From assembly GCA_029207755.1 (NCBI GenBank), contig JARCOQ010000006.1:26308022-26372021 (forward strand): a DNA stretch of 64,000 nucleotides. Direction: 5' to 3'. Below, piece after piece: positions 21,455 through 35,100 of this stretch. Made by a program: the position numbers and the translations under genes. Within the stretch, counting starts at the first letter, position 1. Every line of letters begins with the position of its first letter. A model generated the notes under the pieces. That model saw only the letters and a list, made by a program, of their open reading frames with translations. It searched no databases and was not told the origin of the DNA. The stretch comes from Chamaea fasciata. Its lineage: Eukaryota > Chordata > Aves > Passeriformes > Sylviidae.

Positions 21455-23048
21455 CATTGTGAGAGCATTGCTTTATTGATTACAGAATTTATGAAACAAC
21501 TATATTCTAAGAAAGATTGAACAGTACAGAATGACAGAAAAACCAAGAGACCAGCTACTTGCTTTCCAGTTGCTCTATTAAAACAATTTCTTGAGCTTTT
21601 AATATTGGAATCTCATAGCATTTCTCATTTTTTACAGCACAAAGTTCCATTCTATAGTCATTCTTATAAATTTCTCTTCCATAGAGGCGACATTGTCCAT
21701 GCTTTATAATCAGTCCATTGTTTCCTTCCAGCCACTCAAAATTGAACTTAAACCAAAATGTACCCTTTTCTGAAGACCATTATAAATATTTAGGAGAACC
21801 AATGCTAGCTAGTGAGCAAAATTTGAAAAACTACTTCCCATTTAATCTACTCCTTTGGCATAATAAAGAATGCTATGATAGAGTGAATGTCACTTGATTT
21901 GACATTCTTGTCTCAGTGTAAGCTGTAGTTGTAGCATTACTTGGATTAAGCAAGAGGATGCAGCTTTAGAGCTCCACCGTTTTATGTTGCAATTCAGAAA
22001 TCTCGGTGCTATATGCAATTAAAATCTCTATTGGCTGCTCCTCTTTCATCACAGATTGTAGCAAAGTTTTATAAAGAAAAATTGCATAACTGAATTTGAT
22101 TGCAGCTTTTTCATGATCATAAATTAAAAATAAAAGCTGTTTTCTAATCATGCTGTTCAGAAATCTAAAGAAAGAATCTGTGCTGTGGCCTCTTGAAAAT
22201 GAGATCATGCCCTTTTTTTGTTGCTGTTGTTCTTTCTTTTTCTTTTTTAAATGCATGTGAGGGGAGGATTCTTTTGGGGCTATCATCAAACCATCACAGC
22301 CCATATGGCCTCCTGCATAAATCTACAGAGAAGTGTGCCATCAGAAACTGTCTTTTCTTCTGGGACTGTGGGTGGAGAAACTAGAGCAGGAAGTGGAAAA
22401 CTGAGAGAGAAGCAGCCATGTAACCCAGCCCTTGAGTCTGGTTCTCTGCTTCCCTGCCTCTAACAGTCCTGCCAAAAGAGCATCACCAGGCTGGGAGCTG
22501 CTGTGCCAGCTAAATCAGGGCTGTGTTCCATGATTTCTCTGGAGTGAGGGACAGTGTAAGAGTCGAGGCTGTTAACATTGCATAAGGCACACTTTTTGCA
22601 AGGTAGCATGACAGAGGGTGAATCTTGCCGGCCTCTCACTCCCTCTGCAGCATCTCCCACCAGCCGCAAGCCCAGCAAAACCATCAGGAAAAATGGTACT
22701 GCTTGGGGAGTGCAAATGGTGCATCACCTGGTTCTCAGCTGCTCCTTGTCTGGGGAATTATTACAAACAATCACCCTCACCATGCTGAGTGAGGCTGGGA
22801 GTGATTCAGCACTGCACAATGCTGTCATCAAGGAGGGGTGATTCGTTGTTGGACGACTGGACCATTTTGAAAAGCTGTCCATGAGCTGCAGATGTTCCCT
22901 TGAAGCCAGGTGCCCAGCTGTTTCACCTGGAGCTGTAATTGCAGCAGTTGACACATCAGTTTTTGGAGGGCTATTGAGAAGAGTGATAGAGCAGGGATTT
23001 GATATTTCCAGGCAAGGCACTCACTCATCTTTTCCACAGCCTCCCACA
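21455..23048 (-). other. SCFD2: SCFD2 3' UTR (end inferred)
   Basis: Sequence following the SCFD2 stop codon on the minus strand. The lower limit is set by the AATAAA on the minus strand at 21472-21477. An ATTAAA variant on the minus strand at about 21840-21845 could give a shorter UTR. Apart from these I see no feature in it. Confidence 0.5.
21472..21477 (-). terminator. SCFD2: Candidate polyadenylation signal of SCFD2 (AATAAA)
   Basis: TTTATT on the plus strand reads AATAAA on the minus strand. It is the first canonical hexamer seen after the SCFD2 stop, about 1.57 kb downstream, and is followed by a pyrimidine-rich stretch (CTGTCTTCTCCTTTTCTCC on the minus strand) that can serve as a downstream element. 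Cleavage would fall near 21450-21460. Confidence 0.5.
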
Positions 23049-23141
23049 TCAGATATGAGCATCAAGCTGGAGACGGTTTGGGGCAAACAACAACTCAACA
23101 GCACTGTGTGGTGTCATGAGTACAGAGGAGAGCACAATTAC
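23049..23141 (-). CDS. SCFD2: SCFD2 terminal coding exon
   Basis: 30 codons and a TGA stop (23049-23051). The peptide begins VIVLSSVLMT and ends LFAPNRLQLDAHI. It keeps the VIVLS and ELLFA..RL..D pattern that I recall for the human C-terminus, with a divergent middle and end. The acceptor has a strong pyrimidine tract (CTTGTTCCCCTTCTTTCAG), and the exon is phase 0, matching the preceding exon. Confidence 0.92.
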   Translation of the reverse strand, partial: VIVLSSVLMTPHSAVELLFAPNRLQLDAHI

Positions 23142-26100
23142 CTGAAAGAAGGGGAACAAGAAGCAACAAGTCAAACTGAAAGGGATTGAGACAGTACTAA
23201 TGAGCCATAGATAGTAACTGTTTGCTTTACCCAGCTCTAGGCAGGTAGTCTGCTTCTGGTGTTTACCGACCGGGCAATACAACTTGTCCAGCAAAACTGT
23301 CTGCTCACTAATAACTGTGGTTAGATTGCTTTAAGGAGCATAATGACTGGTAGCATTGTACGCTTAATGAATGTGTGCTTTGACACATCTCTACCCACAT
23401 CTTACCTGGTGATTTATTGTGACTTCCAGTGCATTTACTGTGAGGCACCAGCTGATGAAGCCATGGTTTCCTCTCCTATAGCACAGACTAGAGTGATGCC
23501 GGTTTCCTCTCAGTTGAAGGTAAGGTGACCGCCACAGAAGTGCCTGCTGCAGGGAGCCAGAGTCCCTGTTCCGAAACATCTTTTCAGACCAGGCACAGGC
23601 TGTCCTGCACATCAGGCTCAACCTTGACCACTGTCAGATGTTATCACTTTGGTTTCTTCCAGTTTTTAATTGCAGACAGGTCTGATGAATGAAACCATCA
23701 CTCACTACAACCATGATACACATCCTGCTAGGTGCAGGTATCTGTTTTTCCTAAGTGAAAACCAGAATATAATTATGTGGTGTGAAGGCTTCTCTGCAGA
23801 GCAAAGCTATCATCCAGGAGTGAGTGTGTACACTCTTGCTGTGAGGAGCTAACCCAGGACTGAAATCATAGGACACTGCTCTTACTGAGCCTCAAGTTCA
23901 GCAGTGTCTATAGGGTCAGGATTGCTGGCAGGGACCTGGGGACAGATTTAATCATACTAGTTCACTTGAAAATGAATTTGCTTCTTCAGCACATAACCAA
24001 GGAGAGGAAGCACAAACATCAACAACAGAATATGTCTGTGTGTCCATCTACTGCCGCAGCTATCAAATGCCTTGTGCTGTCTATCATGTGGCTTAACTAT
24101 GAGGTAATGCTACATTTCACCTTTTTTTGTTGTTCTTTCTTTCATCTTTTCACTTCAGATACTGAAAAGATCCCTTCTGTATTGGTGATAGCCTCCCCCT
24201 CACTTCTCCTCTTCCCTTGTCCTCCCACACAATCTGCAGCAAACTGACACTGATTATCTCTTCCTTCATAAGCCTGAAAAACTCTCTGTAACTTGCAGAT
24301 GCCAAAGGCTGACACTGTCTTACTTATGTTACATGAGAATCAGACTATAGCACAGTATGTGCTCATCTTGTTATCACGCAACTTAACTCTGAAAAACACG
24401 AAGGGACACGCTACCAAAGTTTTTTGAGTGTACAAGCCAAACATTAACAATAGCCACTGACAGATAAAAGCAATTTCTTCTTGGAGTCCTACCACTGAAG
24501 CCTCAGGGGATTTGTGCAACAAATAGCAAGCCCAGAGAGAAAAATGAGATCTGCAACTTTAATGTCTCAGAAAAGATGCTTGAATGTAGCAGGACTTCTT
24601 TCCCTCCAGTATCTCCAGGGGCTTGTTGAAGGGGATAAACGTGAATGTTTGTTCTTTCATTTTTACAGAGAAGAGGATAATTGCCCAGGTAAGTAACATC
24701 CATCTCTTCTCCAGGCAGCTCTCTTCAGGACAGTCCTTTGCATACCTTCTCCTTGTTCCACACTGCATGTCTGTCTTGCACCATGCCCGTCTTTCAAAAT
24801 TCACCTGAAGGGCTATCCCCTCCTAGTGGCAGCCAAGGTGGAAGAGCCAGGAGCTCCCATCCTGACCCACTGAACTCCAATGGGAAGTTTCCCCCAAGCA
24901 CAGCAGATGGCAGGAAAGGATGCAGCCAACATCTAAAGGTGCATCTGAAAGAGTTTATCAGTCTGCCTGCCTCAGCCACAACCACACAGATGGTTGTGCA
25001 TGTTGGGAGAAGGGAGGGGGAAACATTCTCTCGTGCTCTTTCCCCTTTATTACTCTTCTGATTAAAGCAGGAAAAGAGAAGTAATTTCTTCCTTCAAAAA
25101 TAGGATACTTTGCACTAGTTTTGGAGATCTTTTTACCACCATCCAAAACCAAATGGTGCATAGGAAACACTGTATTCCTTTGTGCTTCTCCATGAGAAAT
25201 AAAATTGTCATTCACATTCAGATGCAGAGCAGTTCTGTGGATGGAAACATCTGTCTCTTATTCCACATTTAAATGTCATTTGCCTCAACTCCAAACAGTT
25301 GCTGAAGTAATCAGTGCACCCTGTCAGTTTTTCTTCAATTACTTTATTCAGTTTTTGTACTTACACATTTCTCCATTTTTCCAAGAGCCAGTAATTAGTA
25401 TAAATGTTAGTGCTTTGTTTGACTGGAATGGACTTGGAAGGCCAGTGTTTCCCTGAAGCCTGAACCTGACTGCCTGAACAGTACAAAAAGGCTCTGTTAA
25501 ACCCTGGCTTGAGTTAGATAAATGCCTGGCTTTTTGAAAAGAGAATAATCCTAAACAGGTGGTGCATATTCACAGCTATAGTGCAAAAATCCAGGTAAAG
25601 CCAACAAACTTACAAACTTTTTTTTTTTTTTTTGTGAAAGACTTGCCCAACTGCTTAATTTCTTCTTTCTCTTCCTCCTTCCGCCTCTCCCCCCAAGTTC
25701 TTTCACCTCTAACACAGCACATTTGGATAAAGGGCAAGATGTAGTAAAAGCTTAAAATGCTTTAGGAATCTGCCTCAGAGGGTGACCTGCTGCCAGGGTT
25801 AAGCCAAAGCAAAGCAACACCAGATCCCATGTCACCACTGTCAAGCCTTAAGTCCCTCTAGAAAGCCAGCTGAAAATCTCCCTGCATAGTTCTCAACCAA
25901 CTCAGATGTTAACCCTCTGTTTATCTTTCAGGGTGTCTTAATACATTTTGTGTGTGGATTAACTTGTCCATCAGTGTGTCACAACTCAATTCCCTTCCAA
26001 TAGGGAAAATTTAATTTGCTGTTTTGAGGAGATTAGCAGTAGACTAATGGGGAAGGAACGTGTTATCAGACCAAAAAAAAAAAAAAAAAAACCCCTGCTA

Positions 26101-29100
26101 AAATGGTACTCCATCTTGCAAAATATTGCTTGAGACTGCCTTGCAAAGACAACTGAAACATGGAAAACACATGTCAAACTGAGGGGCTTGCTCTGCCTTT
26201 GGTTGGCTCCATTTTGCTAATGATTTCTCACTAATCAAAACCGCCTTCCATAGGAATTAAAAACAAGATGTTTACAAGCCACCCTGGAAACAAGAGTTAT
26301 GTTTATGATGCAGCTGGTTACACAGCACTTTGGAGGTTTTATATTACCCTGAGCATCTGCAGTACTCAGCAGGCACCTGATTGGTCCTCCACAATTAATG
26401 ATGATTTTTAACATCCCAGGTGCCACCAGAGCTCATCCATCCTCTTCCTCTCCCTCCTCCATTCAGATGACAGTTACTGTAGTCAAGTTCTGCTGCCAGA
26501 GACTGATCAGCCACATGGACACTACTGAAGTTTCACTGTGGGAACCATCCTCCTTCCAGGAGTCCATTCAAAGGATGAAGAGAATTTGGGCTTTCTCCAC
26601 ATAAGCAGTTTCAGGCCACTTAAGGTCTAGTGGTCAGATATCTATCACAAACACCTGTCCAGACACAGGAACAGTACAACTGTATCCAGGTTAATTTATT
26701 TTTCTCCTCACCATTGCTAATTGGTGTGCCTGCAGAATTACCACTGGCAAGTCACTAGGTGGTACCCAGACTCCTGAGTATCCCTTGCACTGTCTCGTAG
26801 ACAGACTGCCAGGGACCCTGTCACATTTTGGACAGCAAATGTTTCTGTTTATAAAGAATACAATGAAACTAATCTTTTGAAACATGATGGAAGCTACTTC
26901 AAATTAATGCTAGTCTGTTCTGAACTCTCCAACCTGCATTTGAACTTTGGTTGCTGACTATAGCGTGAAAAAACAGACCCTTGGTGCCTGAATACTTGTT
27001 GCCTACGAATGATTCACAGCAAAATCCTGACATCATTCCTGCCCATCTGGCTGTGGCTTTCTGTAAGTTTGGTACCAGTGCTATAGAGAACACTATTTGA
27101 TGAATTTTCTTAGTTTTTGTTTGGATTGGAACAGTATGCTTAGAGCTGTTTTTACCTGGGTACCAGGTTTGCGTGTTGCTACCAAATCCTTCACCATTTT
27201 GACCTCAGAGACTGACACTCCTCCAACCATAAAGATGATCAGAAGAGGATGATCACCAGGGTGAGGGCGATTCACCTGTAAAATGAAGAAAAGCATTATT
27301 TGTACTCGCTTCATCCAGGTCCAAACCTATGGATTATCAGTGATCAGCTCCCTAAGTGGCTAGATGAAGACCAAAGAGGAAACTCAGAAAGAAGTATTCA
27401 TGGAATGCTGTAGCAGCTGAGAGGGAAATCAATGGGGATGATGCCCAGTTAGAACTAATTAACCGTTTCCAGGGAAATAAAGTCTCCACAGATTCCACTG
27501 AAACCTATGGGAGTTTCTCCTGAAGTCTCAGGGTTTCTCGCTCCATTCCTTTCTCAGTACTTTCCTCCCTGTCTCAGAGTGGGAGGAGAGTACTTGGGTG
27601 GATGTTTACTTTGGATACACATACACAGGAGACTTTAGGGAAGGAGGCGTAAATTACTACCCAGTAGAAGCGAGGAGTCCAGCCTAAACACGCTAGAATC
27701 CCTGCCTGAGGTCAATGTGGAAAAGAATTTTATGCAATGTGTTTTCACCAGAGCAGTGAATAATCTTTTACAATTCATCCAATAAAAATAAATCAGGTCC
27801 ATTACAGTATAAAATCAGTTCATAGCTTGTTTCAATTCAGACTTTTCAATGCCTCTATGACTACCTTGTAACTAATAAAAAGAACCTTTAGCTCCACAAA
27901 AATACTTGTTTCATTTTTTCTCAATTATCTTTAAAATGGAACAAATATCCCACTTCAGTTAAGACTTAATAAAACTGTGTTTTAATTTTAAACGTGAAGG
28001 TGATGCTTTACATCAGTTTCCTCTTAGCCACTTCTAGAAGTCTGATGACTTTACTGTTTCCTAGCAAACAGGTTTCCTTCTTAAGAAAGCACACTCCTCT
28101 GACACTACCTTGATCCAGTCTTTGGGAGGGATGTCAACAGAGCCCATGCAATTGCTCTTGTCACATCACACTGGAGCATGAAACACTCCAAATGTTTGGC
28201 TCTGAAAAGTGACAAAACAGTTTAATTCCTTTTTAGACTCTCTGCCTCCTTTCCTTGCAGGAGCGTAGGCTTCTAACAGCATTCACTCGACAGAATGAAA
28301 GTAGTGTTAACCTATGTTTGGGCAGAGCAGGGCTCTTTTGCTTTCCCCACCACAGCAGCTTGCTTTGATCCTTGTGGCTCCTGGGGGTACAGCTCCTCTT
28401 TTCCTTATTGTGGCTTTCCTCTATTTAGTCTTTTGGCACTTTTTCATCCTGCAGGTCTGTCAGGCTTTCTGCCTGGTAACCTTCAGCAAGGACTCTTCCT
28501 TTTAAAGCCAGCACGGGGAGATGCCTTGTTCTGTCTCCAGGCTAGCTGGCTTTGATTACATGGGGCTCCCTGTTTCAATGCTGCTCCCCAGGCAAGGAGC
28601 TCTTGAATTCCTGAGTGTTTGAAACTAGTACAAAAGCCTTAGATAGAGGTATTAGTGAGCTGAATATTTGCATACTGGGTATTTATTCTCTTACTCACCC
28701 TGACTTTGCTGGCCATCTTAATTGAGCTGATGGCACAGATAGCATATATGCTACAATTCCAGGGCACTGGAACAGGCTCGCCAGGAAAGTGGTCACAACA
28801 CCACACCTGCCTGGATAATGCCCTTGGGTACATAGTGTGATACTTGGATATGGAGTTGTGCAGGGCCAGGGACTGGATTTAATAATCCTTGTGGGTTCCT
28901 TCCAACTCAGAATATTCTGTGATTCTAGGATTCTATGATTCTTAGTATCTTTCCTAGCAAAAAAACCCAAAATAAATCATAATAAACATGCGTGCAGAAC
29001 ATTGGGCACACTGAAAGGACACCCAGTACAAGAATCAGGAAACTTGAGATTTCAGGGTAATGCTAAAGAGAAAATGTCTTGACAAACCATTTCCTTCAGT

Positions 29101-32100
29101 CAAAATAAACCTAGATCCAAACACATGGTGCCTATATAAAACTTACTCTTTCTCAGAAGGCTAAAGGTCAAACCACAAATTCCAGAAATGCGTATTAAAA
29201 ATACTATTAGGCATGCAAACTCTAAATTAAATTAGAAAGGAAAAGGGTCTTGGAATCTGTAATTTTGTTATGCTTTGTGTAAGTGTTTTGAAGGAGGACA
29301 ATACTTTGGGTACAAAATATTTGGCTGTGTTAAGAATGCAAGTTTCTGCCAAATTTTTTTTTTTTAATTTTTTTTTTTTTGATAATACAACCACCCAAGA
29401 CTCTCTTTTGAAGGAACTGGCTGTGTGTAGCTAAACACAACTCATTTCAGTGATACAGAAGAAGAACAGAAATGGATTGCAACAAAACCAATGTGTATCT
29501 TCTGGGATCCTTCAACAGTTTGTTTGATTTGGGACATTTCTACTGTCTCTGAATTTACTGTGAAATCTGAATTTTGCCAAAATCCCCGAGTGAAATTCAC
29601 TTGCAATTCAAAATGCCATACATTAAAAAAAAATCGGAAAGCTGTCTCAGGCAATTCAAAACATTAACCAAAAATGCCTCAAAACCATTATGTTGGCATG
29701 AAAGAGCCCAAAGGAAGGGGGGATGGTGCCCTGAGCTAGCAGAGTGTCCCAGTGGGACATTAGGGCCTTCTCCCCAGCTCTGAGCTCACCATACAGGGTA
29801 TGCTCAGGATGCTGGTGGTCAGAGGGCTCTTTGCTGGTGCTCGTGTCTGTGTGGAGCAGAGAGGGTGGAGGAGGTGGCAAAACAGGGTGGCAGTGGTCAA
29901 TAAAACTCTAAAACTGAAACAGGAAGGCATTAGAGGACAGGTTTGTTCTCATGGCTCACGGCAGCTCACAAAACACAGTTTTTTCTGAGCAAAGTCAGCA
30001 AAATCAATCCTTTACTGTTCTTTAACTCACCCAACAAAAACAGCAACACTGATGATTCTGGTATTTGTGACTAACCAGAAACCAACGAATTTAGCTCAAT
30101 AACTGGAAAAAGGAAAACATGTCAATTGCCTGAAACTAGGCTGCGGTGTAGGGTACTTAATATCAATGATAGCAAGCTGAGTTCATCATAAAACACATGT
30201 GGTCTAGAGCAGCAGTCAAAACAGGAGTCCTTGAGGCAGGAGGGCTTTTTTCCTTCACCATCCCTTAGCTTCAAAACAAACATTCTGCCAGAAAAAAAAC
30301 TTCCGGATGAGAGGAATCTTTTGAAAGTCTGTCCTGAACTAACACACCTGAGGCAATCACCAAAGTATTTTTATGTGAGTTGAGAAAGAAACAAAAATAA
30401 GGAAGCTCCCAAAATAATTACTGTGCTGATGGTGTGGTTGTGTCAGAAACACAGGCTGGTCAGACACTCATTCATGCAGCAACTGAGCATATGCTAGCAA
30501 GCCAGGCTACAAACTAAGGGAGCAAGCATGGACACATATTTGTGAAGTATGTGGTGATGCCTATGAAATGTTTATCCTACACAAGGTTCACTTGCTCATC
30601 ACTTAAATACTCCTTATAGTAGGATATTTGTCTTACCAGGAAAGATGCACTTACAGGAACATAATGCCATAACTACTTACATCTCTCTTTCACACCCACA
30701 GACCCACACACACACCTTCTAAAAGGATAGACTGGTCCTCAAACCAGTCAAAGGTGTCAGTGTCTCCATCTAACCATTTAGGCCTTCTGAAGTCCTTATA
30801 TTCTTTTTTTCTTTTTTTTAAAGAATAAGCTATAAAATTTTGCGATTAAAAAATTAAAAAATACAATGAAATCAATAGAATTGTGAGAATTACTGGTAAA
30901 TGAAACTAATAATTAAAAAAATTACTTGGGCATACCAGCCTGGTTACTTTGCTTGATAGTGGAATGTGTTTTTTTTTCTAATTCTACTATTTTTGGATTG
31001 TTGGCATAAATTTTTCAGTTCTGACACAAGAATGGAGACCTATTGGGTCACTTTTTCTAGATGTATCCTCTGTTGTCTTAGGGCTTAATCATTAGCTGTG
31101 AAGAGCTGCCTCACAGAGTTTGTTAATGTCTCTTCTAAGCGGAGGGGTGGTGGTGGTAAAACTGAAAGGAAAACACTGGGCACAGTACTGAAATATACTG
31201 TACTCTAACCATAATATTGATGTGGTTTGATGGGAATTTAGGGTTGTTTTCAATGGAGAATTCAGGGTATGCAGCAAGACAAGGCTGAATGTACAACATG
31301 CTGGCTACTCCACGTTTCAACTCTGTAAATATTTAGCGAACACTTAGCATGGGCTAATTTGTAAGGCAAAGTAAATTCCTGTAGAATGACTGTCTTAAAA
31401 CATGCTAAGAGGAACCACAAAGAAATTTCTAACTTATGGGCTTTCTTCCTCTCCCTATGGTACAAGTTGAACCATTTCAAATTATAGAAAAGGTATTGAA
31501 TACAGAGTTCCTCCTTCATCCCCTGTGAGACCACATTGTTCATACTCACTTCTCTCCTATCTCAAAGTTGCTGAGTGTCCTTGAAGTCCTTTGATGAGGT
31601 GCCAAGTGGAATGCCTTTTGGAACACCAGGTTGGTAATATGAACTGACACCTGCTTATTCATTTGTTTGTTGGGTGACTCTGAAGAGCTCTAAAAGCTAT
31701 GTGAGTTGGGATTTCCCTTTAGCAAAGCCACATTGCATTTTCCCAGTTATATCATCCTTATTTTGGTGTCCACCATCACCACTATTTAGATGTTCAGTCT
31801 GCTCCATTGCTCTTGCTTTGTTCAGCAGGTGCTACCTGTCTGCACTGTACCTACAGTGTGGTGCCTCAAGCTATTCCCAGGCCCCCTTCAAGGACTTAAC
31901 TCTCCCAATCTCCCCTTAAGTTCTGCTGAACAGTATGATAAAATCAGCTACTGATGATTTGAATGATGCATGATTTGATGATACTGCATGATGCTCTGAC
32001 CTCAGGAAAATCTTACAGATGAGCTTGGGAAGGCTGGTTTACCTTCATGAACATGCTGAATCCAGTTTTAAGGAGATCAGTGAGGCCTGATGAAACATGC

Positions 32101-35100
32101 TCAATATCAACAGGATCGGGCCGATCAGGATTACAGATCTCTTCCACTACCTGTTTCAGCAGAGGTTTGTAAGAAGCCTGCACAAAGAGAACAACCCATG
32201 TGAGTAAACCTGTATAGATTCAATGCAACCACAATTCTAAATATTTTATTTCTTCTAAAGGTTACAGAAATAATTATGCCAGAAACGAAAGCATTCGGAG
32301 AGGTTGTGATCTTGACTGCACACAGTGTCGACCAGCACAGCACCAGACTGAAAGGACTGGAAGAGAGCCACACATTTACTCTGCCCCATGTGTATTATAG
32401 CAGTAAAGAGAGACAAGGAAGAAAGGGGGGACTTTAAGTTTCTCTGGAATCTTTTTGGAGGTAATATAGAAATGGATAACCATACGGATGAGACTCTGTG
32501 CACCCAAATCCCATTCCTTTCTTAAAGATTTTACAAACACCTAAACAGGGATTTTTAAAAAATTGACCACTCCTGCCTTACTCCAAGTGTCATGTTTCCC
32601 CTGAAGTCTGGACACCTTTGTCCCTCATGGGAGAGCAGAGCTAAAGGAGTCCCTGTTAGTTCTTTAGCTTCCATGGCCATGGCATTCTAATTAATACTTC
32701 TACCTATGTAAGACTTTTGAAAAACAGGTGAAACAACCCCACCATTACTAATGAATATCAGAGCTTCAGAGAAGTTAGGGATCAGGAGAAGTGGAAAATG
32801 TAAAGGTACAAATGATCAACATGCTGTAAGGTCTACTCCCAAAGGATCAACCTTGTATCCGCTTCAGGATCCACAAACTCAGGCTGAATATGAAGTAGAA
32901 GCCTAATAATCTCCTCATTCCAATACCATTCCAATTCCAATACTCTCTGACATGCTGAAAAAATTTTTAAGACAAAACTTTTAGGAACCAATGGAAAGAT
33001 TTTTAATGAAAATTCAGGCTTACTTGGTTTACAGATGGAACTTCATCTTACTGCTTTTAACTTTGCCCAAACCTCAACAGAACCATGATCATTTCAGAAA
33101 GTGCAACCGTCTTAGAAAATGAGCAGCTTTAAAATTAGCACAATTATTTGGCTTTGGGACTACCCCAGGTATACATCATCCCTTAGAGTACTTAGGGGAA
33201 TCAAGTGTAATATCATTAATTTTGCAAAGATGGTATCTGTAAGAGACATTTTGCAAGATAATAGTAAAAATGAATGGAAAATAGAACACAAACCACTTGG
33301 CTCAAAACTAAAATTTTCTGGAGTCATTAAAGAAATGTTTTTCATCCAACACTTAAGAGTGAGAAACAAAGCTTACAGTTTTTTAATACAATCCTGTCAA
33401 CAAAGATTTATAAAACTCATCTAGTTCTTCTCACAACATGTGCATAATTTTTAGTTGAGCCAACAAAGCAAATTACAGCAGACATGAGCTGCAGGATCTT
33501 TTAGAACATGTCAAGATTTCTGTCAAACCTAGTCACGCAATAAACAACTGTTTGAAAATACACATGCAGGCATGAAGTCCTATTTATAAAAATCTGTTCA
33601 ATATCTTCATAGATGAGGAACAGAAAAACATTAGGAATGAAATATTTTTGGAGTAGAGATCAAATCACAGTTTAACAGAGAGGCTTACTCCACAAAATTA
33701 AAGGAAAAAAGATCATCTGACTGAAATGAAAAATAGCATTCAGACAAAACTATGTACAAAAGAAGTCAAAAATGTGCTACGATTTTGCATGTCTGAATTT
33801 TCCGCACCAAAACTCAGTGTCCTTCAAAACAACCGTCAGACTACACAGATAGTAAAATACAGATAGTATGATCACCTACCTTTTTTAAGTATAATGGTTT
33901 CAAATATTTTTTTTAAAATCGTTTATGACCTGAAATTAATCTAATATAATTTTAGGGTTTGTTTGCTTTTTTTTTTTTTTTTTTTTTTTTTTTTTGTACA
34001 ACCCCCAACAGCTGCATTGGTTTCTATCTCATATAGTGAAACCTTTATCAACTTTAAATTTTGGCAGGCACAAATTTGTTTAAAATAGCTGTTGAGAACC
34101 TCAATAGCTGTGGGACACACCCCATACAAGATTATAAAGGGGAGAAGAGAGAGAAACAGAGGGAGAGAGAATGAGAAAAGGAGACTGAGGGATGGAAGAA
34201 GGGAAGGAGGAAGGGGATGAGGAAGGCAGAAATATACCTATATCAAGATGAAAGTAATTTCAATAACAGGCAAAATTCTGTTCTTGCATGGTCACTACAT
34301 GAACTAGTTTGATAACCTGATGAAAACATTTATCATTTTATGTAAGACATAAAAACTACAATGCTACAAAAAGTCCTTCTAAGAGGCTATCTAATTCCCA
34401 GTTACTTATCCAAACAAACATTTTTATGAGTCTTAAGAAGAAATGGAGGCTTCCCATCTTTTAACAGCCAAAGTGAAAAAGTATGTGGAGGCTAAACCCA
34501 TTCCCACAGCACTAAGCAGATTTGGCGATGAGTGTGGTCACAGGACAGACACTACTTCTTCTGAGGAGCTAAACTGATCGCACACAACACCTGCCAGTCA
34601 AAAGAGAGACCCATTTCTAGAGAGCTGTAAGCACCATGGACAATCACATACTGCCTGCTTATTTCCACTATCATAAATCTCCTGGACTTCCCTCTGCAGA
34701 AGGTTTCTCCTACTCAAGCAACTAGATCCCTTGTATGACTAGATTAAGGGGCTGCAGGGTGTTAATATATCCCTTGCTGAATTCCAGCATTTATCCCTAG
34801 GCAAGCAAAATGGATTATATCCAAAGGACATGCTGATGCTAATTAAACATCCAGTAAACTTTACTTATCATCTCACTGTCCCTGCACTGAACTGTTAAAT
34901 TAAATATTTAACAATTTTTCCCATTTTGGATACCAGACTGGTACAAACTGCTAGAAGACTTCAGGAACAGTTTTCCTTCACCTTAGATTTCCAGTGACAT
35001 TTTGCGACACTCATGTTCTTACAAAGCAATGCTTAATTTGAACTACATCTCTTTGCTGGTCTATAGCACTGTTAGGAGTTTGGAAGGATTTTTTTACTGG

